64,000 nt of DNA, from positions 682,001 to 746,000 of the forward strand of contig NZ_RQFY01000004.1 of the NCBI RefSeq assembly GCF_004769555.1, given 5' to 3'. A program made the position numbers and the translations under genes. The notes beneath the pieces are model-generated. The model did not search any database. It was not told the origin of the DNA and saw only the letters and a list, made by a program, of their open reading frames with translations. This stretch comes from Leptospira koniambonensis. GTDB taxonomy: Bacteria; Spirochaetota; Leptospiria; Leptospirales; Leptospiraceae. Shown one piece after another: positions 8,627 to 17,675 of the stretch (positions are counted from its first letter, which is position 1; every line of letters starts with the position of its first letter).

Positions 8627-9492
8627 ACTTCCACGACTCCACTGAATACTTCCGTTGCAGGGCCTGTCATTAACACATGGCCTGATTCTAACAACTGCAC
8701 TCTTAAGGTTCCCCCTCTTAGATCGATACGAACATCTTTGCCTGTTTTACCATTTAGGTGAGAAGCTGTCATCACTGCACAAGCACCTGTTCCACAAGCT
8801 AACGTTTCTCCGGCACCTCTTTCCCAAGTTCTTTGATACAGGTGATCTTTCCCTCTTAAAGAAACAAATTCAACATTCACTCTACGAGGAAATAGTTCAG
8901 TATGATTTTCGATCAAAGGACCGATCTCTCTGACTGGAAACTTATCAGGATCTTCTACATAAATAATACAATGTGGATTTCCCATACTTACGGCACTGAA
9001 TTTTAGATTATAAGAAGAATAACCTGGTAATCCACTTAAGAAGGAAAGCGGCTGTTCTAAGATTGGATTTTCATTTTCCCATTTAACAGGGATTAAAGAA
9101 GGAACTAAGATCGGTTTTCCCATATCTACGGAAACCTGTTCCACTTTGCCGCTTCCATTTACTTTAAGGTCGAGTTCTAAAACTCCTGCCCCGGTTTCTA
9201 TCTTAGGTTGTTTTTTATTCGTAAGACCATGATCGAAAACATATTTTCCAACACAGCGAATTCCATTTCCACACATCTCGGAAGAAGAACCATCCGCATT
9301 GTACATATCCATTTGGAAATCGCCTTTACTAGATGCGCGGATAAAGATCACACCATCACCACCGATCCCAAAATTACGGTCGGAAAGTTTTTGGATCTGC
9401 TCCGGGTTCAGACGTAAATCGTCTTTAGTTGCATCCACATACACGTAATCGTTTCCGATCCCTTCCATCTTGGTAAAATGTACTTTAGCCAA
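8623..9492 (-). CDS. dapF: Diaminopimelate epimerase
   Basis: Converts LL- to meso-diaminopimelate for lysine and peptidoglycan synthesis. The 289-residue protein has both catalytic cysteines in their motifs: [11 protein letters not shown] (Cys74) and [10 protein letters not shown] (around residue 232). [15 protein letters not shown] at the N-terminus is also diagnostic. It is cytoplasmic and PLP-independent. The gene stands alone on the minus strand and overlaps the acyltransferase tail by 4 nt. Confidence 0.97.
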   Translation of the reverse strand: MAKVHFTKMEGIGNDYVYVDATKDDLRLNPEQIQKLSDRNFGIGGDGVIFIRASSKGDFQMDMYNADGSSSEMCGNGIRCVGKYVFDHGLTNKKQPKIETGAGVLELDLKVNGSGKVEQVSVDMGKPILVPSLIPVKWENENPILEQPLSFLSGLPGYSSYNLKFSAVSMGNPHCIIYVEDPDKFPVREIGPLIENHTELFPRRVNVEFVSLRGKDHLYQRTWERGAGETLACGTGACAVMTASHLNGKTGKDVRIDLRGGTLRVQLLESGHVLMTGPATEVFSGVVEV

Positions 9493-9644
9493 ACGAATCT
9501 CCTAATCAAACCTGAGAGGTTGTTTCCATGCTTCCAATGGGACCTTCTCCGGAAAATCCAAAAAGCCCCTGTTATGCTTTGTTTTTTACTGGAATTTAAA
9601 GACTCACCCCGAAGGATAAACTATCACCTAAACGGACTCTCTCT

Positions 9645-10505
9645 TTGAACCAGACCTGTTATCTTTGCGGAAGCCAGAAAAACAAAACCTTATTCGTCGA
9701 AAACGGAATCCCAATCGTGCGTTGTTTAAATTGCAGCCACGCATTCTCCACTTACGAACAAGACGAGCATTACGAAGGATACTGGGACGACGAAACCGGT
9801 TATGATTTAGACTGGTGGGATGTTGCTCATAGAGACATCTATAAAGACTTCATAGGCAAATTTCTTTCGGCTCCCAAGGGAAAAATTTTGGATGTTGGCT
9901 GCGGACTTGGTTTCTTCGTAAAAACAATCGGAACCACAAGACCGGGTTGGGAAGCAGTAGGTTATGAGATCTCCGAAAAAGCGGTTAAATTCGCTAGAGA
10001 AAAGAACGGACTCAAACAAGTATTTCCTGGAATCGTTCAGGACAGCGGCCTTCCAAAAGAAAGTTTTGATATCATCACTCTTTGGGACGTGATTGAACAT
10101 ATCCCTAAACCACATAGCCTCATCCAATATCTGTTCGGACTTTTAAAACCAGGTGGATTCTTATTTGTCCAAACTCCTAATTTCCCAGTCCAGCTATTCA
10201 AAGCAAATTTGAAAGTTGCATTGAAAGGTATGCAAGAAGGTGGACATTACTTAGAAGCAAAAGATCATATTAACGATTATACAGAAAAGACACTTGGCCT
10301 CTTGGCAGAACAATGTGGATTCTCTTCTGTAGAATTTTCTATCTTAAAACCGATCGCTTCTGTATCCGGAGTTTCCGGTCCCAAAGCAAAATTAGGAGTT
10401 TTCCTAAAAAAGACATTCTATTACGGAACTCTAATGCTTTGGTATTTAACATTCAAACAAGTGAATTTAAATCTGACCTTGTTTGCATTGCTTAGAAAGA
10501 AGTAA
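9645..10505 (+). CDS. SAM-dependent methyltransferase with N-terminal zinc-ribbon-like motif
   Basis: A 286-residue protein. The N-terminus has CYLCG and RCLNCSHAF, four cysteines arranged like the zinc-binding head of putative-zinc-binding methyltransferases. The class I methyltransferase core follows, with ILDVGCGLGFFV as SAM motif I, the acidic YEIS, and DIITLWDVIEHI as motif IV. It belongs with the sugar/natural-product C-methyltransferase group; the substrate is unknown. The start is a TTG with no clear Shine-Dalgarno. No operon partner is present. Confidence 0.82.
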   Translation: MNQTCYLCGSQKNKTLFVENGIPIVRCLNCSHAFSTYEQDEHYEGYWDDETGYDLDWWDVAHRDIYKDFIGKFLSAPKGKILDVGCGLGFFVKTIGTTRPGWEAVGYEISEKAVKFAREKNGLKQVFPGIVQDSGLPKESFDIITLWDVIEHIPKPHSLIQYLFGLLKPGGFLFVQTPNFPVQLFKANLKVALKGMQEGGHYLEAKDHINDYTEKTLGLLAEQCGFSSVEFSILKPIASVSGVSGPKAKLGVFLKKTFYYGTLMLWYLTFKQVNLNLTLFALLRKK

Positions 10506-10521
10506 CGTTCTTACAGAAAGA

Positions 10522-11691
10522 TTAACTCAACATCTGCATTAACCTTTCTGTTGCTCCTTCGGAATGCATCCATTCTGTCATTTCTAACGATTCTTGTGCT
10601 TCTTGAGCAGCTCTTGCTTGCATTTGTTTTTCGTATGCTTCCATTGCTGCATGTATGTCCTTAAAATTTCCATTCGTAAGACATTCACTTAATTCCAAAG
10701 AATCTAACATTGCCAAGTTTACACCTTCACCAGATGGAGGCATTGGATGCGCTGCATCTCCCAAGATGGTAAGATTAGGTAAAGTATCCCAATTCTGATC
10801 TAACGGCATACAATACTGAGGACGAAGAAGAAGAGGTAAACTTACATTTTCAGCCAACTCAAGCCATACAGGATCCCATTTTGAGAATTCTTCTTTAAAC
10901 CATTCAATCACTTGTGCTTTGTCTGAGAAATTTATCCCGCTGTTTTTTATCCAGTTTTCATCCTTCTTGCAGCTAACATAAAAATCTAAACTTCCATCGC
11001 CTTTTGAAGATACATGTAAGAATTTCTCACCGTCATAAGCATAAATTTTTCCACCTTTCAATAGTTGATGAATATTAGGTGTAGATGTTTCTGAATCAGG
11101 CACATTTCCCTGTATAATTGTTACGCCAGAATAAAAAGATTTGATAGAAGTTATAAATGGTCGGATCTTAGAATTTGCACCATCTGCTCCAATTACAATA
11201 TCAGCAGTGGCGGTAGTTCCATTTTTAAATTCCAATATCCATGTATCTTCGACTTGTATCATAGATTTGAACTGACTGTCCCAAACAACAGCATTTGGCT
11301 TTAAAGAATTTAATAACATTTCTCTTAAAGGACCTCTGTCAATTTCAGGTCGGAACATCGTGTCATCGAAATCTTCATTCGATTCTTTATCATGCTCGTC
11401 GTAGATTATTTTAGCATGAGTATCTACAACTCTGCCTTTATCTGCACCAGGCCTGTAATTGGCTTTGAAAGAGTCCAACAAGTTTGCTGCTTTCATTACT
11501 TTTAAACCTGATTCAAAATGTAGGTCAAGGGTCGCACCTTGCACCCGGACATCTCTATTAATATCCCTTTCATACACTTTTACATCTACACCTTTAAGCT
11601 GTAAAAGCCTCGCAAGAGTTAAGCCACCTGGCCCACCGCCAATAATGGCTACCCGTTTGTTTTCTAAATTTCCCTTCATGTATAGGATCAT
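10522..11691 (-). CDS. TetX-like FAD-dependent monooxygenase
   Basis: Flavoprotein hydroxylase of 389 residues. The N-terminal FAD fold is VAIIGGGPGGLTLARLLQ, followed by DVKVYERD. The DG motif appears as IGADGANSKIRPF and the GD motif as ILGDAAHPMPPSGEGVN. The whole pattern follows the tetracycline-inactivating TetX family and related aromatic hydroxylases, but family likeness does not prove tetracycline activity. An in-frame ATG at 11679 (MKGNLENKRVAII) is an equally likely start. It is transcribed away from the TetR-type gene across a shared palindromic operator. Confidence 0.87.
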   Translation of the reverse strand: MILYMKGNLENKRVAIIGGGPGGLTLARLLQLKGVDVKVYERDINRDVRVQGATLDLHFESGLKVMKAANLLDSFKANYRPGADKGRVVDTHAKIIYDEHDKESNEDFDDTMFRPEIDRGPLREMLLNSLKPNAVVWDSQFKSMIQVEDTWILEFKNGTTATADIVIGADGANSKIRPFITSIKSFYSGVTIIQGNVPDSETSTPNIHQLLKGGKIYAYDGEKFLHVSSKGDGSLDFYVSCKKDENWIKNSGINFSDKAQVIEWFKEEFSKWDPVWLELAENVSLPLLLRPQYCMPLDQNWDTLPNLTILGDAAHPMPPSGEGVNLAMLDSLELSECLTNGNFKDIHAAMEAYEKQMQARAAQEAQESLEMTEWMHSEGATERLMQMLS

Positions 11692-11700
11692 AACGAATAA

Positions 11701-11742
11701 AAATATTTAAGTCAATTAAATATTTTATCTATTTAAATATTT
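11701..11742. promoter_or_regulatory. Inverted-repeat operator in the TetR/monooxygenase divergent promoter
   Basis: AAATATTTAA (11701-11710) and TTAAATATTT (11716-11725) form a perfect 10-bp inverted repeat around a 5-nt spacer. A further copy of TTAAATATTT is at 11733-11742. It lies just upstream of the monooxygenase start and about 60 nt before the regulator start. This is the expected place for a TetR-family binding site controlling both genes. Confidence 0.6.
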
Positions 11743-11799
11743 ATATAATATAAAAATTAATCCTATTTACCTATTCTATCAGTTTTAGAATAATGCCTT

Positions 11800-12360
11800 A
11801 TGGGCCTAAGAGAGCTTAAAAAAGATAGAATGCGCAAATCTATCTCCAATCTTGCGACTAGACTTTTCATAGATAAGGGTTATCATAACGTCACAATGGC
11901 AGAGATCGCTGAGAAGGCCCAGGTCTCCGTGCCGACCCTATTCAATTACTTTCCATCGAAAGAAGCCTTAGTATTTGATGAGGACAAGGAACAGGAGAAG
12001 GAGCTAATTGATGCTGTTATTTCCAGAAAGCCAGGGACATCCATCTTGGATGCACTTAGAGAGTTTACCATCCAGCACGCAACTCTTGAACCAGAAGAAT
12101 TAAAAAATTTTAAAACATTCAATCATCTGATCGATTCCACTCCAGAATTAAGCAATTATGCAAAGTCCATGTGGATGAGACATGAACAAACTTTAGCTTC
12201 TACAATCCAAAAAGAAGCTAAGAAAAAGATCAGTAAGATCGAAGCAGAAGCGATTGCCCATTTCTGTTTGGATTCTTTACATCGATCCTTGAAATTCGCA
12301 AATCCAAAGACGAGTATAGATTCTCTATTTTCTTTGTTGAAGAATGGCTGGAACGGATAA
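11800..12360 (+). CDS. TetR/AcrR-family transcriptional regulator
   Basis: A 186-residue regulator. The N-terminal helix-turn-helix is ATRLFIDKGYHNVTMAEIAE followed by KAQVSVPTLFNYFPSKEAL, the classic TetR DNA-binding domain (about residues 10-57). The C-terminal two thirds is helical and would bind a ligand not identifiable here. It is divergent from the TetX-like monooxygenase, with a perfect inverted repeat between them, so it most likely represses that gene and itself. Confidence 0.93.
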   Translation: MGLRELKKDRMRKSISNLATRLFIDKGYHNVTMAEIAEKAQVSVPTLFNYFPSKEALVFDEDKEQEKELIDAVISRKPGTSILDALREFTIQHATLEPEELKNFKTFNHLIDSTPELSNYAKSMWMRHEQTLASTIQKEAKKKISKIEAEAIAHFCLDSLHRSLKFANPKTSIDSLFSLLKNGWNG

Positions 12361-12380
12361 GTAAATCTTAATCTAAGCAA

Positions 12381-13133
12381 TTACAGCACGATCCCTTTCT
12401 CTAAGCTTAAGATATAATTTAATGCAGAAGATAGATCAGGCGATTCCCAATATTCTTTTCCTTCTAAACTTTTCTTTTCCAGAACCGATTTAGTTTTGCT
12501 AGAAGAGATTGGACTTTTAAGATAAAAAGATTCTAATCCAAAAGAAAGTCCTCCGCCTACATCATCCTTTAATGAATCTCCGATAATATAAGACTTTTTA
12601 GGATCAACGCCTGCGAGAGCCTTATTAAAGATCAAAGCAGAAGGTTTTTCTGCTCCACTTTCTTCTGAGGTTACTAATTTGTATTGGATGTCTTTGGGAA
12701 ATAGAACGGATAATTTCAGTAATTGAGTTCTGAGAGATTCATTTGTGATGATGACCAAATCCTGGACTTCTTGCAAAGCTCTTAGTAAAGACAAAATCTT
12801 TTTGAACTCTGTGGCATTCTTCTTCTTCCAATCTTTAATCCCTTGCAGAAAAAGTCCAAAGTAAGCAGAGTCCAATTTCAAAACGAAAGCAGGATCCAAC
12901 TTTCCAAAAAGAAGTTCCGACATCTTCTTGAAATATAGAATTCGTAATCGATTGACTGGATTGTTCGGAAGTTCTTTTTTCACTTCTGAGCGAACGATAT
13001 CATAAGCCTTTTTAAATTCTTTGGAAGAAGAGAAACCCAAGGTCTTTGCCTTTTTTTCCATTTCACGGATCGTAAACTCATAGATCCCTATAGAATCGAA
13101 GACCGTATTATCCAAATCCAAAAGAACTGCCAT
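12381..13133 (-). CDS. HAD-superfamily hydrolase
   Basis: Probable phosphatase of 250 residues. Motif I is LLDLDNTVFDS (nucleophile Asp in DLD), motif II IITNES, motif III the lysine in GAEKPSALIF, and motif IV YIIGDSLKDDVGG. A helical cap occupies roughly residues 15-110. The layout matches pyrimidine 5'-nucleotidase/YjjG-like enzymes, but the substrate is unassigned. It is monocistronic and convergent with the TetR gene. Confidence 0.85.
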   Translation of the reverse strand: MAVLLDLDNTVFDSIGIYEFTIREMEKKAKTLGFSSSKEFKKAYDIVRSEVKKELPNNPVNRLRILYFKKMSELLFGKLDPAFVLKLDSAYFGLFLQGIKDWKKKNATEFKKILSLLRALQEVQDLVIITNESLRTQLLKLSVLFPKDIQYKLVTSEESGAEKPSALIFNKALAGVDPKKSYIIGDSLKDDVGGGLSFGLESFYLKSPISSSKTKSVLEKKSLEGKEYWESPDLSSALNYILSLEKGIVL

Positions 13134-13248
13134 AACTCTAAAATTCCCGGACCAATCGAAAAGCCAAGGAGAGTTTTGGAAAATGTTTAGGAAATTTCTT
13201 TTTCCTTGCTTCTTCTTCCCTCAAAACTAATCTGCAATCCGTTCCTTT

Positions 13249-14853
13249 ATGTCCGAAGATCGTTTTTCCAGAAAAGTATTCCTCTCCGCATTAGCATTTT
13301 GCGCGGCCCTATGGGGGATCGGGTCATATTTTAGTTTCAGAAAAAAAAAGATCCAAGGAAGTATTTTAGGCCCGGACAGAGAAACTGGTCATAGACTTAG
13401 ACAAGCAAGGGCAGACTTTTCTCCTACAAGTACAATCCAAACAAAGGTGCTCATCGCAGGAGCAGGGATCTCAGGACTTTCTTCCGGATATTATCTATCC
13501 CAATTCGGGATCTCGGATTATTTGATCTTAGATCTGGAGAAGGATGTGGGCGGCAATTCAAGATATTCCGAAACCAATTCCTTAAAATACCCTTGGGGTG
13601 CACATTATCTTCCGCAGCCAGGACCTGAGTCAGTACTCGTTCGTAAATTTTTAGAAGAGAATGGACTAGTCCAAGGTAAAGACTCGAATGGAAATCCAAT
13701 CTATCCCGAAAAGTATCTTTGTTTTGATCCGGAAGAGAGACTTTTTTACCAGGGAAGATGGCAAGCTGGTTTAGTTCCTAGAAGAAGTGGAGAACCTGAT
13801 TCACAAGAATTATTATTTCGTAAAATTATAAACTCTTGGCAGAACAAAAGAGGAAGAGACGGGCAAAAAGCATTTTGTATTCCAATAGATCGTTCTTCCA
13901 GAGATCCTGAAATTTTAAAATTAGATCGTATCACTTTTGCTGATTATCTAAAATCGTTAGGAATCCAATCACCTGAGATCTTATGGTATGCAGATTATTG
14001 CACAAGAGACGATTACGGTGGGAATTCCGACAATATCTCTGCTTGGGCAGGACTTCATTATTTCTGTTCTCGATTAAGAGAAGATGAAGATTCTCCTCCA
14101 GTTCTTACCTGGCCAGAAGGAAACGGATTCTTGTTGGAGCACCTACTAAAGCCATCTAAAGATAAGATCAGAACTTCCACACTCGTAGAAAGAATTCGTA
14201 AGAATTCAGGAAGCTGGGAAATCAATGCTTATGATGTAAAAGAAAAGAAAGACATTCTTATCAAAGCAGAACAAGTGATTTACTCTATGCCTTCTTTCAC
14301 CAGAAAATATATCTTGGGAGAAAAGGAACCATTCTTACAAAATCTGGAATATTCTCCTTGGTTGGTTGCAAATCTATTCGTAGATGAACTTCCGCAAGGA
14401 AAGGGACATCCTCCAGCTTGGGAAAATGTAATTTATAAAAGTAAATCTTTAGGCTATGTCGTATCTACTCACCAAGATCTAAGAGCACTCAGGCCAGGGT
14501 CAGTTCTTACTTACTATCTTGCTTTTGGAGAAAAAGATACTCTTGCTGCAAGAAGGTCTATTCTTCCTAAAACCTGGGACGCTTGGAAGGAAGAGATACT
14601 TTCCGATCTAAAAAGACCTCATCCAAATATAGAAAGTTTGGTTTCACGGATCGACATCATGACTCATGCTCATGCAATGATACGTCCTGTTCCTGGATTT
14701 CTTTGGGGAGGAGAAAGAGAGAAATTAGCAAAATCAGAATCAGGAATTCATTTCGCTCATTGTGACCTGAGCGGGATTTCTATTTTTGAAGAAGCTTTAT
14801 ATAGAGGATTCGAAGCTTCTAAAAAAGTACAAACTTCCTCTAAGAGATATTGA
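13249..14853 (+). CDS. Membrane-anchored FAD-dependent oxidoreductase (amine-oxidase-like)
   Basis: A 534-residue flavoprotein. The N-terminus SRKVFLSALAFCAALWGIGSY looks like a Tat-type signal or anchor with RK in place of RR, so the protein may face the periplasm. The dinucleotide fold VLIAGAGISGLSSGYYLSQ with a downstream acidic strand end (LILDLEKDVGGNSRY) begins near residue 66. The C-terminal part (IRPVPGFLWGG) closes the FAD site as in protoporphyrinogen/amine oxidases. Its stop overlaps the start of the next membrane protein. Substrate unknown. Confidence 0.8.
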   Translation: MSEDRFSRKVFLSALAFCAALWGIGSYFSFRKKKIQGSILGPDRETGHRLRQARADFSPTSTIQTKVLIAGAGISGLSSGYYLSQFGISDYLILDLEKDVGGNSRYSETNSLKYPWGAHYLPQPGPESVLVRKFLEENGLVQGKDSNGNPIYPEKYLCFDPEERLFYQGRWQAGLVPRRSGEPDSQELLFRKIINSWQNKRGRDGQKAFCIPIDRSSRDPEILKLDRITFADYLKSLGIQSPEILWYADYCTRDDYGGNSDNISAWAGLHYFCSRLREDEDSPPVLTWPEGNGFLLEHLLKPSKDKIRTSTLVERIRKNSGSWEINAYDVKEKKDILIKAEQVIYSMPSFTRKYILGEKEPFLQNLEYSPWLVANLFVDELPQGKGHPPAWENVIYKSKSLGYVVSTHQDLRALRPGSVLTYYLAFGEKDTLAARRSILPKTWDAWKEEILSDLKRPHPNIESLVSRIDIMTHAHAMIRPVPGFLWGGEREKLAKSESGIHFAHCDLSGISIFEEALYRGFEASKKVQTSSKRY

Positions 14854-15998
14854 TGGAAGAGAAGAAGACACTCAGTCCATGGATCATTTCTAAAAGATTC
14901 GATCTTATTTGGTTTATCGCACCTGGGTTGATTTCAGTAATTATCGTCTTGGCAGCGCAACAACTTGGATTTCCGGAACCTTCTCCACTTGGTTCTTCCA
15001 GAACTAGCGGAAATGCATTACCTCCTTGGCTTTGGTTACTTTTGATTCCAGGCATAGATGTTTCACATGTATATTCTACTTTGTTTAGAGCTTACTTTGA
15101 TAAAGAAGTTTGGAATCGAAAAAAAGTACTTCTTAGTTTGGTTCCATTCCTTTGTTTTATAGCAGCATTGATACTTTACTCTTTTGGAAAATTATTCTTC
15201 TGGGGAGCTATGGCGTATCTTGCAGTATTTCATTTTATCAGACAGCAATATGGTTTCGTCCGTTTATATGCGAGAACAGAACCTAAAACTGAAAACAAGA
15301 TCCCCTTTCTATTAGATAAGATCTGCCTGTATATGGTAACTGGTTTACCTGTTCTGTACTGGCATTTGGTTCCGGGCGGGAGACATTTCGAATGGTTTAT
15401 GGAAGGTGATTTTTATCAATATCCAAATCATTCTCTTTCAAACTTCATTCATATATTATTTTGGGTATGGGTGATCGTATACTCTTTGAGCCAGGTCTAC
15501 CTTCTTCTTATAGGAAGAAGTATCAGTGTTGGAAAACTTCTGCTCTTATTAAACACTGCCTCAGTTTGGTATGTGGGAATCGTATTATTAAACGATGATT
15601 TTGCGTTCACTCTTACGAACGTGATCAACCATGGAATTCCTTATATGGCCTTGGTATTCGCATATTCTAATTTTAGAAAGGAACAGCTTTCCTCCTTCTT
15701 CTATAATAGCTTTCGTAAGGGAGCATTTGCCATTCTAAGCTTCTCATTAGTATTATTGGCATTTGCTTTCTCTGAAGAATGGCTTTGGGATAGTTTTGTA
15801 TGGAGGGAACATCCGTATCTATTCGGAAACTCTTCCGTAATAAAAGCTGAACTAGGACTGGGCCTTGAGGGAATCTTAGTGCCTATCTTCTTTCTTCCCC
15901 AATTCACTCATTATATCTTAGATGGGTTTCTTTGGAAGGGAGGAAAAAACAACTCAGAGCTGGAAGGCTTTATAGGCCTCCGAAATTTAGGCTCATAA
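14853..15998 (+). CDS. Polytopic membrane protein coupled to the preceding flavoprotein
   Basis: About 381 residues with roughly eight or nine hydrophobic segments, for example LIWFIAPGLISVIIVLAA, LLLIPGIDVSHVYSTLF and AYLAVFHFIRQQYGFV. Histidines lie in or near helices (DVSHVYS, FHFIRQQ, VINHGIPY, FTHYILDG) and could bind heme or metal, though this is only inference. ATG 14853 shares a base with the upstream TGA (TGATG), implying coupled translation. A quinone or heme partner for the flavoprotein is a reasonable guess. No family recognised. Confidence 0.72.
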   Translation: MEEKKTLSPWIISKRFDLIWFIAPGLISVIIVLAAQQLGFPEPSPLGSSRTSGNALPPWLWLLLIPGIDVSHVYSTLFRAYFDKEVWNRKKVLLSLVPFLCFIAALILYSFGKLFFWGAMAYLAVFHFIRQQYGFVRLYARTEPKTENKIPFLLDKICLYMVTGLPVLYWHLVPGGRHFEWFMEGDFYQYPNHSLSNFIHILFWVWVIVYSLSQVYLLLIGRSISVGKLLLLLNTASVWYVGIVLLNDDFAFTLTNVINHGIPYMALVFAYSNFRKEQLSSFFYNSFRKGAFAILSFSLVLLAFAFSEEWLWDSFVWREHPYLFGNSSVIKAELGLGLEGILVPIFFLPQFTHYILDGFLWKGGKNNSELEGFIGLRNLGS

Positions 15999-16097
15999 AG
16001 CCCATCTGAATTGAAAAACGAGTATCTTACGGTTTTCCGATAGACAAGCCCGGTTTTCATCTCATAATGACGAAAAAGGAAAACAGGATCTACCTCA

Positions 16098-16469
16098 ATG
16101 ATCATCGTAGAAGGAATCGATTATATTGTAATACCTACCGGGGATATAGAAGCCTCTGTAAAATTCTATTCCGAACTATTTGATTTCGAGACGATCGAGG
16201 AAAAAGGAAACGAATTCGCAATCATCGGTTTGGATTCTGTGAACATTAAACTCCTCAATACCAACGGAGTTAAAAGTTCTTTAACCGAAGTTAAATCCCC
16301 TGTCCTCAGTTTCGTATTGGATGTGGATGATTTTACCGAAGCGATCGTAGAACTCGAGTCTAAGTCAGTTCAAATCGTAAGAGGCCCAGAAGCCAGAGAC
16401 GGAGGAGAGTTCCTTCATTTCTTGGATCCATCCGGTAATATTTTAGAGATCAATTACAAAGAAGATTAA
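16098..16469 (+). CDS. VOC (glyoxalase/bleomycin-resistance fold) protein
   Basis: A 123-residue single vicinal-oxygen-chelate unit. GIDYIVIPTGDIEASVKFYSEL opens the fold and EFLHFLDPSGNILEINY closes it, with the DPSGN-x-LEI signature. The first metal-ligand position is not a clear His/Glu (YIVIP), so it may be non-catalytic or use a different metal set. A strong terminator follows 25 nt after the stop. Confidence 0.85.
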   Translation: MIIVEGIDYIVIPTGDIEASVKFYSELFDFETIEEKGNEFAIIGLDSVNIKLLNTNGVKSSLTEVKSPVLSFVLDVDDFTEAIVELESKSVQIVRGPEARDGGEFLHFLDPSGNILEINYKED

Positions 16470-16494
16470 GATCTGAACATTGGCTCTGATAAAG

Positions 16495-16521
16495 AAAAGC
16501 CCTCAATTTGAGGGCTTTTTT
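16495..16521. terminator. Rho-independent terminator
   Basis: The arms AAAAGCCCTCA and TGAGGGCTTTT pair perfectly around the loop ATT and are followed by further T residues. It lies between the convergent VOC gene and the small minus-strand gene. With an A-run on one side and a T-run on the other, it can serve both strands. Confidence 0.92.
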
Positions 16522-16551
16522 ATTGGGTTTAGACAATCGGGCCAAAAGAAG

Positions 16552-16752
16552 TTAGGAGATCTTGTCTACAAATGCTCCCTTAGTTTTATAAATATCGCCC
16601 GCATAACTAGGATTCATTGCTTTTTGGTCAAAGGTTTCAGCCTGTTTGTTTTCATAAGGCTTATTGGGGATTCCTTCTACCTTTGGCATTTTACGTGGAT
16701 CGGAAGAGGCCTTTTCAGCAAGTCCGAGATATATAGAGGTTATTGTTGACAT
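16552..16752 (-). CDS. Small hypothetical protein (66 aa)
   Basis: A polar 66-residue protein, MSTITSIYLGLAEKASS onward, with a C-terminal half rich in K, N, P and D. A strong Shine-Dalgarno, GGAGGG, sits 8 nt upstream of the ATG. The gene ends just before a two-way terminator. These two signals make it more convincing than the overlapping plus-strand reading frame. No signal peptide or known domain is seen. Function unknown. Confidence 0.65.
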   Translation of the reverse strand: MSTITSIYLGLAEKASSDPRKMPKVEGIPNKPYENKQAETFDQKAMNPSYAGDIYKTKGAFVDKIS

Positions 16753-16821
16753 TCAGTAATCCCTCCATTCCGATCCTAATCCAAATCGAATAATAAACCA
16801 AGTATTTTTTTACTCTAAAAA

Positions 16822-17550
16822 TTAAGGAAATGATACCGTACAATCACCCTTTCCGGCAGTAACAAACATCTGGACTGTATAATAACTGGAGAAGGTCAAA
16901 GTAGGCTCAAATATCCAAGTGTTAGTGTCGCTAAAAGTTCCTACATCCGTGCGGGCACAGGTTTTAGAAAACTTAGAATAGATCAGATACGTATCACAGG
17001 CAATCTTAACATTGGTAGGCCCGTCAGGGTTCAGGTCAATTCTAAGAGCCTTAGTTCCAGTTTGGCCGGTAATCGCAAAGGTTTTAGAATCAGGATAAGA
17101 TACTCCCAATTCTTCTCCATATAAACTGTCGAAGGACTTATAACAATCTATGTAAAATTTGCTACCATAACAGTTAGTAGCCGTATCCCCGTTATTTTCA
17201 TCACAAACAACAGGCCCATCTTTAGTCACAAATAATGTTCCGGTGGAGGCACCGGCAGGAACTACTGTAACAATCTCTGTCTCAGTGGCGCTTAGAACAC
17301 TTGCAGAAACTCCGTTAAATTTAACCGTTGTTAAGCTTGTATTAGCTGAGAATAAACGACCCTTGATTGTGACCGTTGTTCCAGCAGTTGTTCCAATTGG
17401 AGGAGATCCACTAGGAGGATCAATTTCTGTGATCACAGGATTACCCAAACCTAATTGGGTGGCAAGGTCTGCGTCTTTGCTCGAAGAACAACCAAGTCCA
17501 AAGATAGATAGAAACAAAATAATAGCTAAGATCTGAGTCTGAAATCGCAT
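16822..17550 (-). CDS. Putative lipoprotein with an IPT/TIG domain
   Basis: A 242-residue exported protein. The signal peptide ILAIILFLSIFGLGC has a spirochaete-type lipobox ending at Cys21. Residues about 38-108 form an immunoglobulin-like IPT/TIG unit: PVITEIDPPSGSPPIGTTAG, then VTIKGRLFSANTSLTTVKF and a VVPAGASTGTLFV ending. The remaining Cys-containing part (CDENNGDTATNCYGS, FYIDCYKS, KIACDTYL, CARTDV) is unassigned. It probably sits on the outer membrane or periplasmic face. It stands alone. Confidence 0.82.
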   Translation of the reverse strand: MRFQTQILAIILFLSIFGLGCSSSKDADLATQLGLGNPVITEIDPPSGSPPIGTTAGTTVTIKGRLFSANTSLTTVKFNGVSASVLSATETEIVTVVPAGASTGTLFVTKDGPVVCDENNGDTATNCYGSKFYIDCYKSFDSLYGEELGVSYPDSKTFAITGQTGTKALRIDLNPDGPTNVKIACDTYLIYSKFSKTCARTDVGTFSDTNTWIFEPTLTFSSYYTVQMFVTAGKGDCTVSFP

Positions 17551-17675
17551 TTTTTCTTTAACCTAGAACCGTTCGTACGTAACGCTTTTGCTTGCCGTTT
17601 TTAAAAAACCGCAGAATCTACCCAATTATCGGAAAGATCCGGCCTATCCCAGGAAAGATTTTTTAGAAGGCAAAT

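Noticed and set aside
9493..9644. CTGAGA in a leader, reminiscent of a TPP riboswitch
   Set aside because: The flanking conserved riboswitch parts are missing and the downstream gene is not a thiamine gene.
16480..16749. An 89-codon plus-strand frame opposite the 66-residue gene
   Set aside because: It crosses the terminator at 16495 and lacks a ribosome-binding site; the minus-strand gene has GGAGGG and a terminator.
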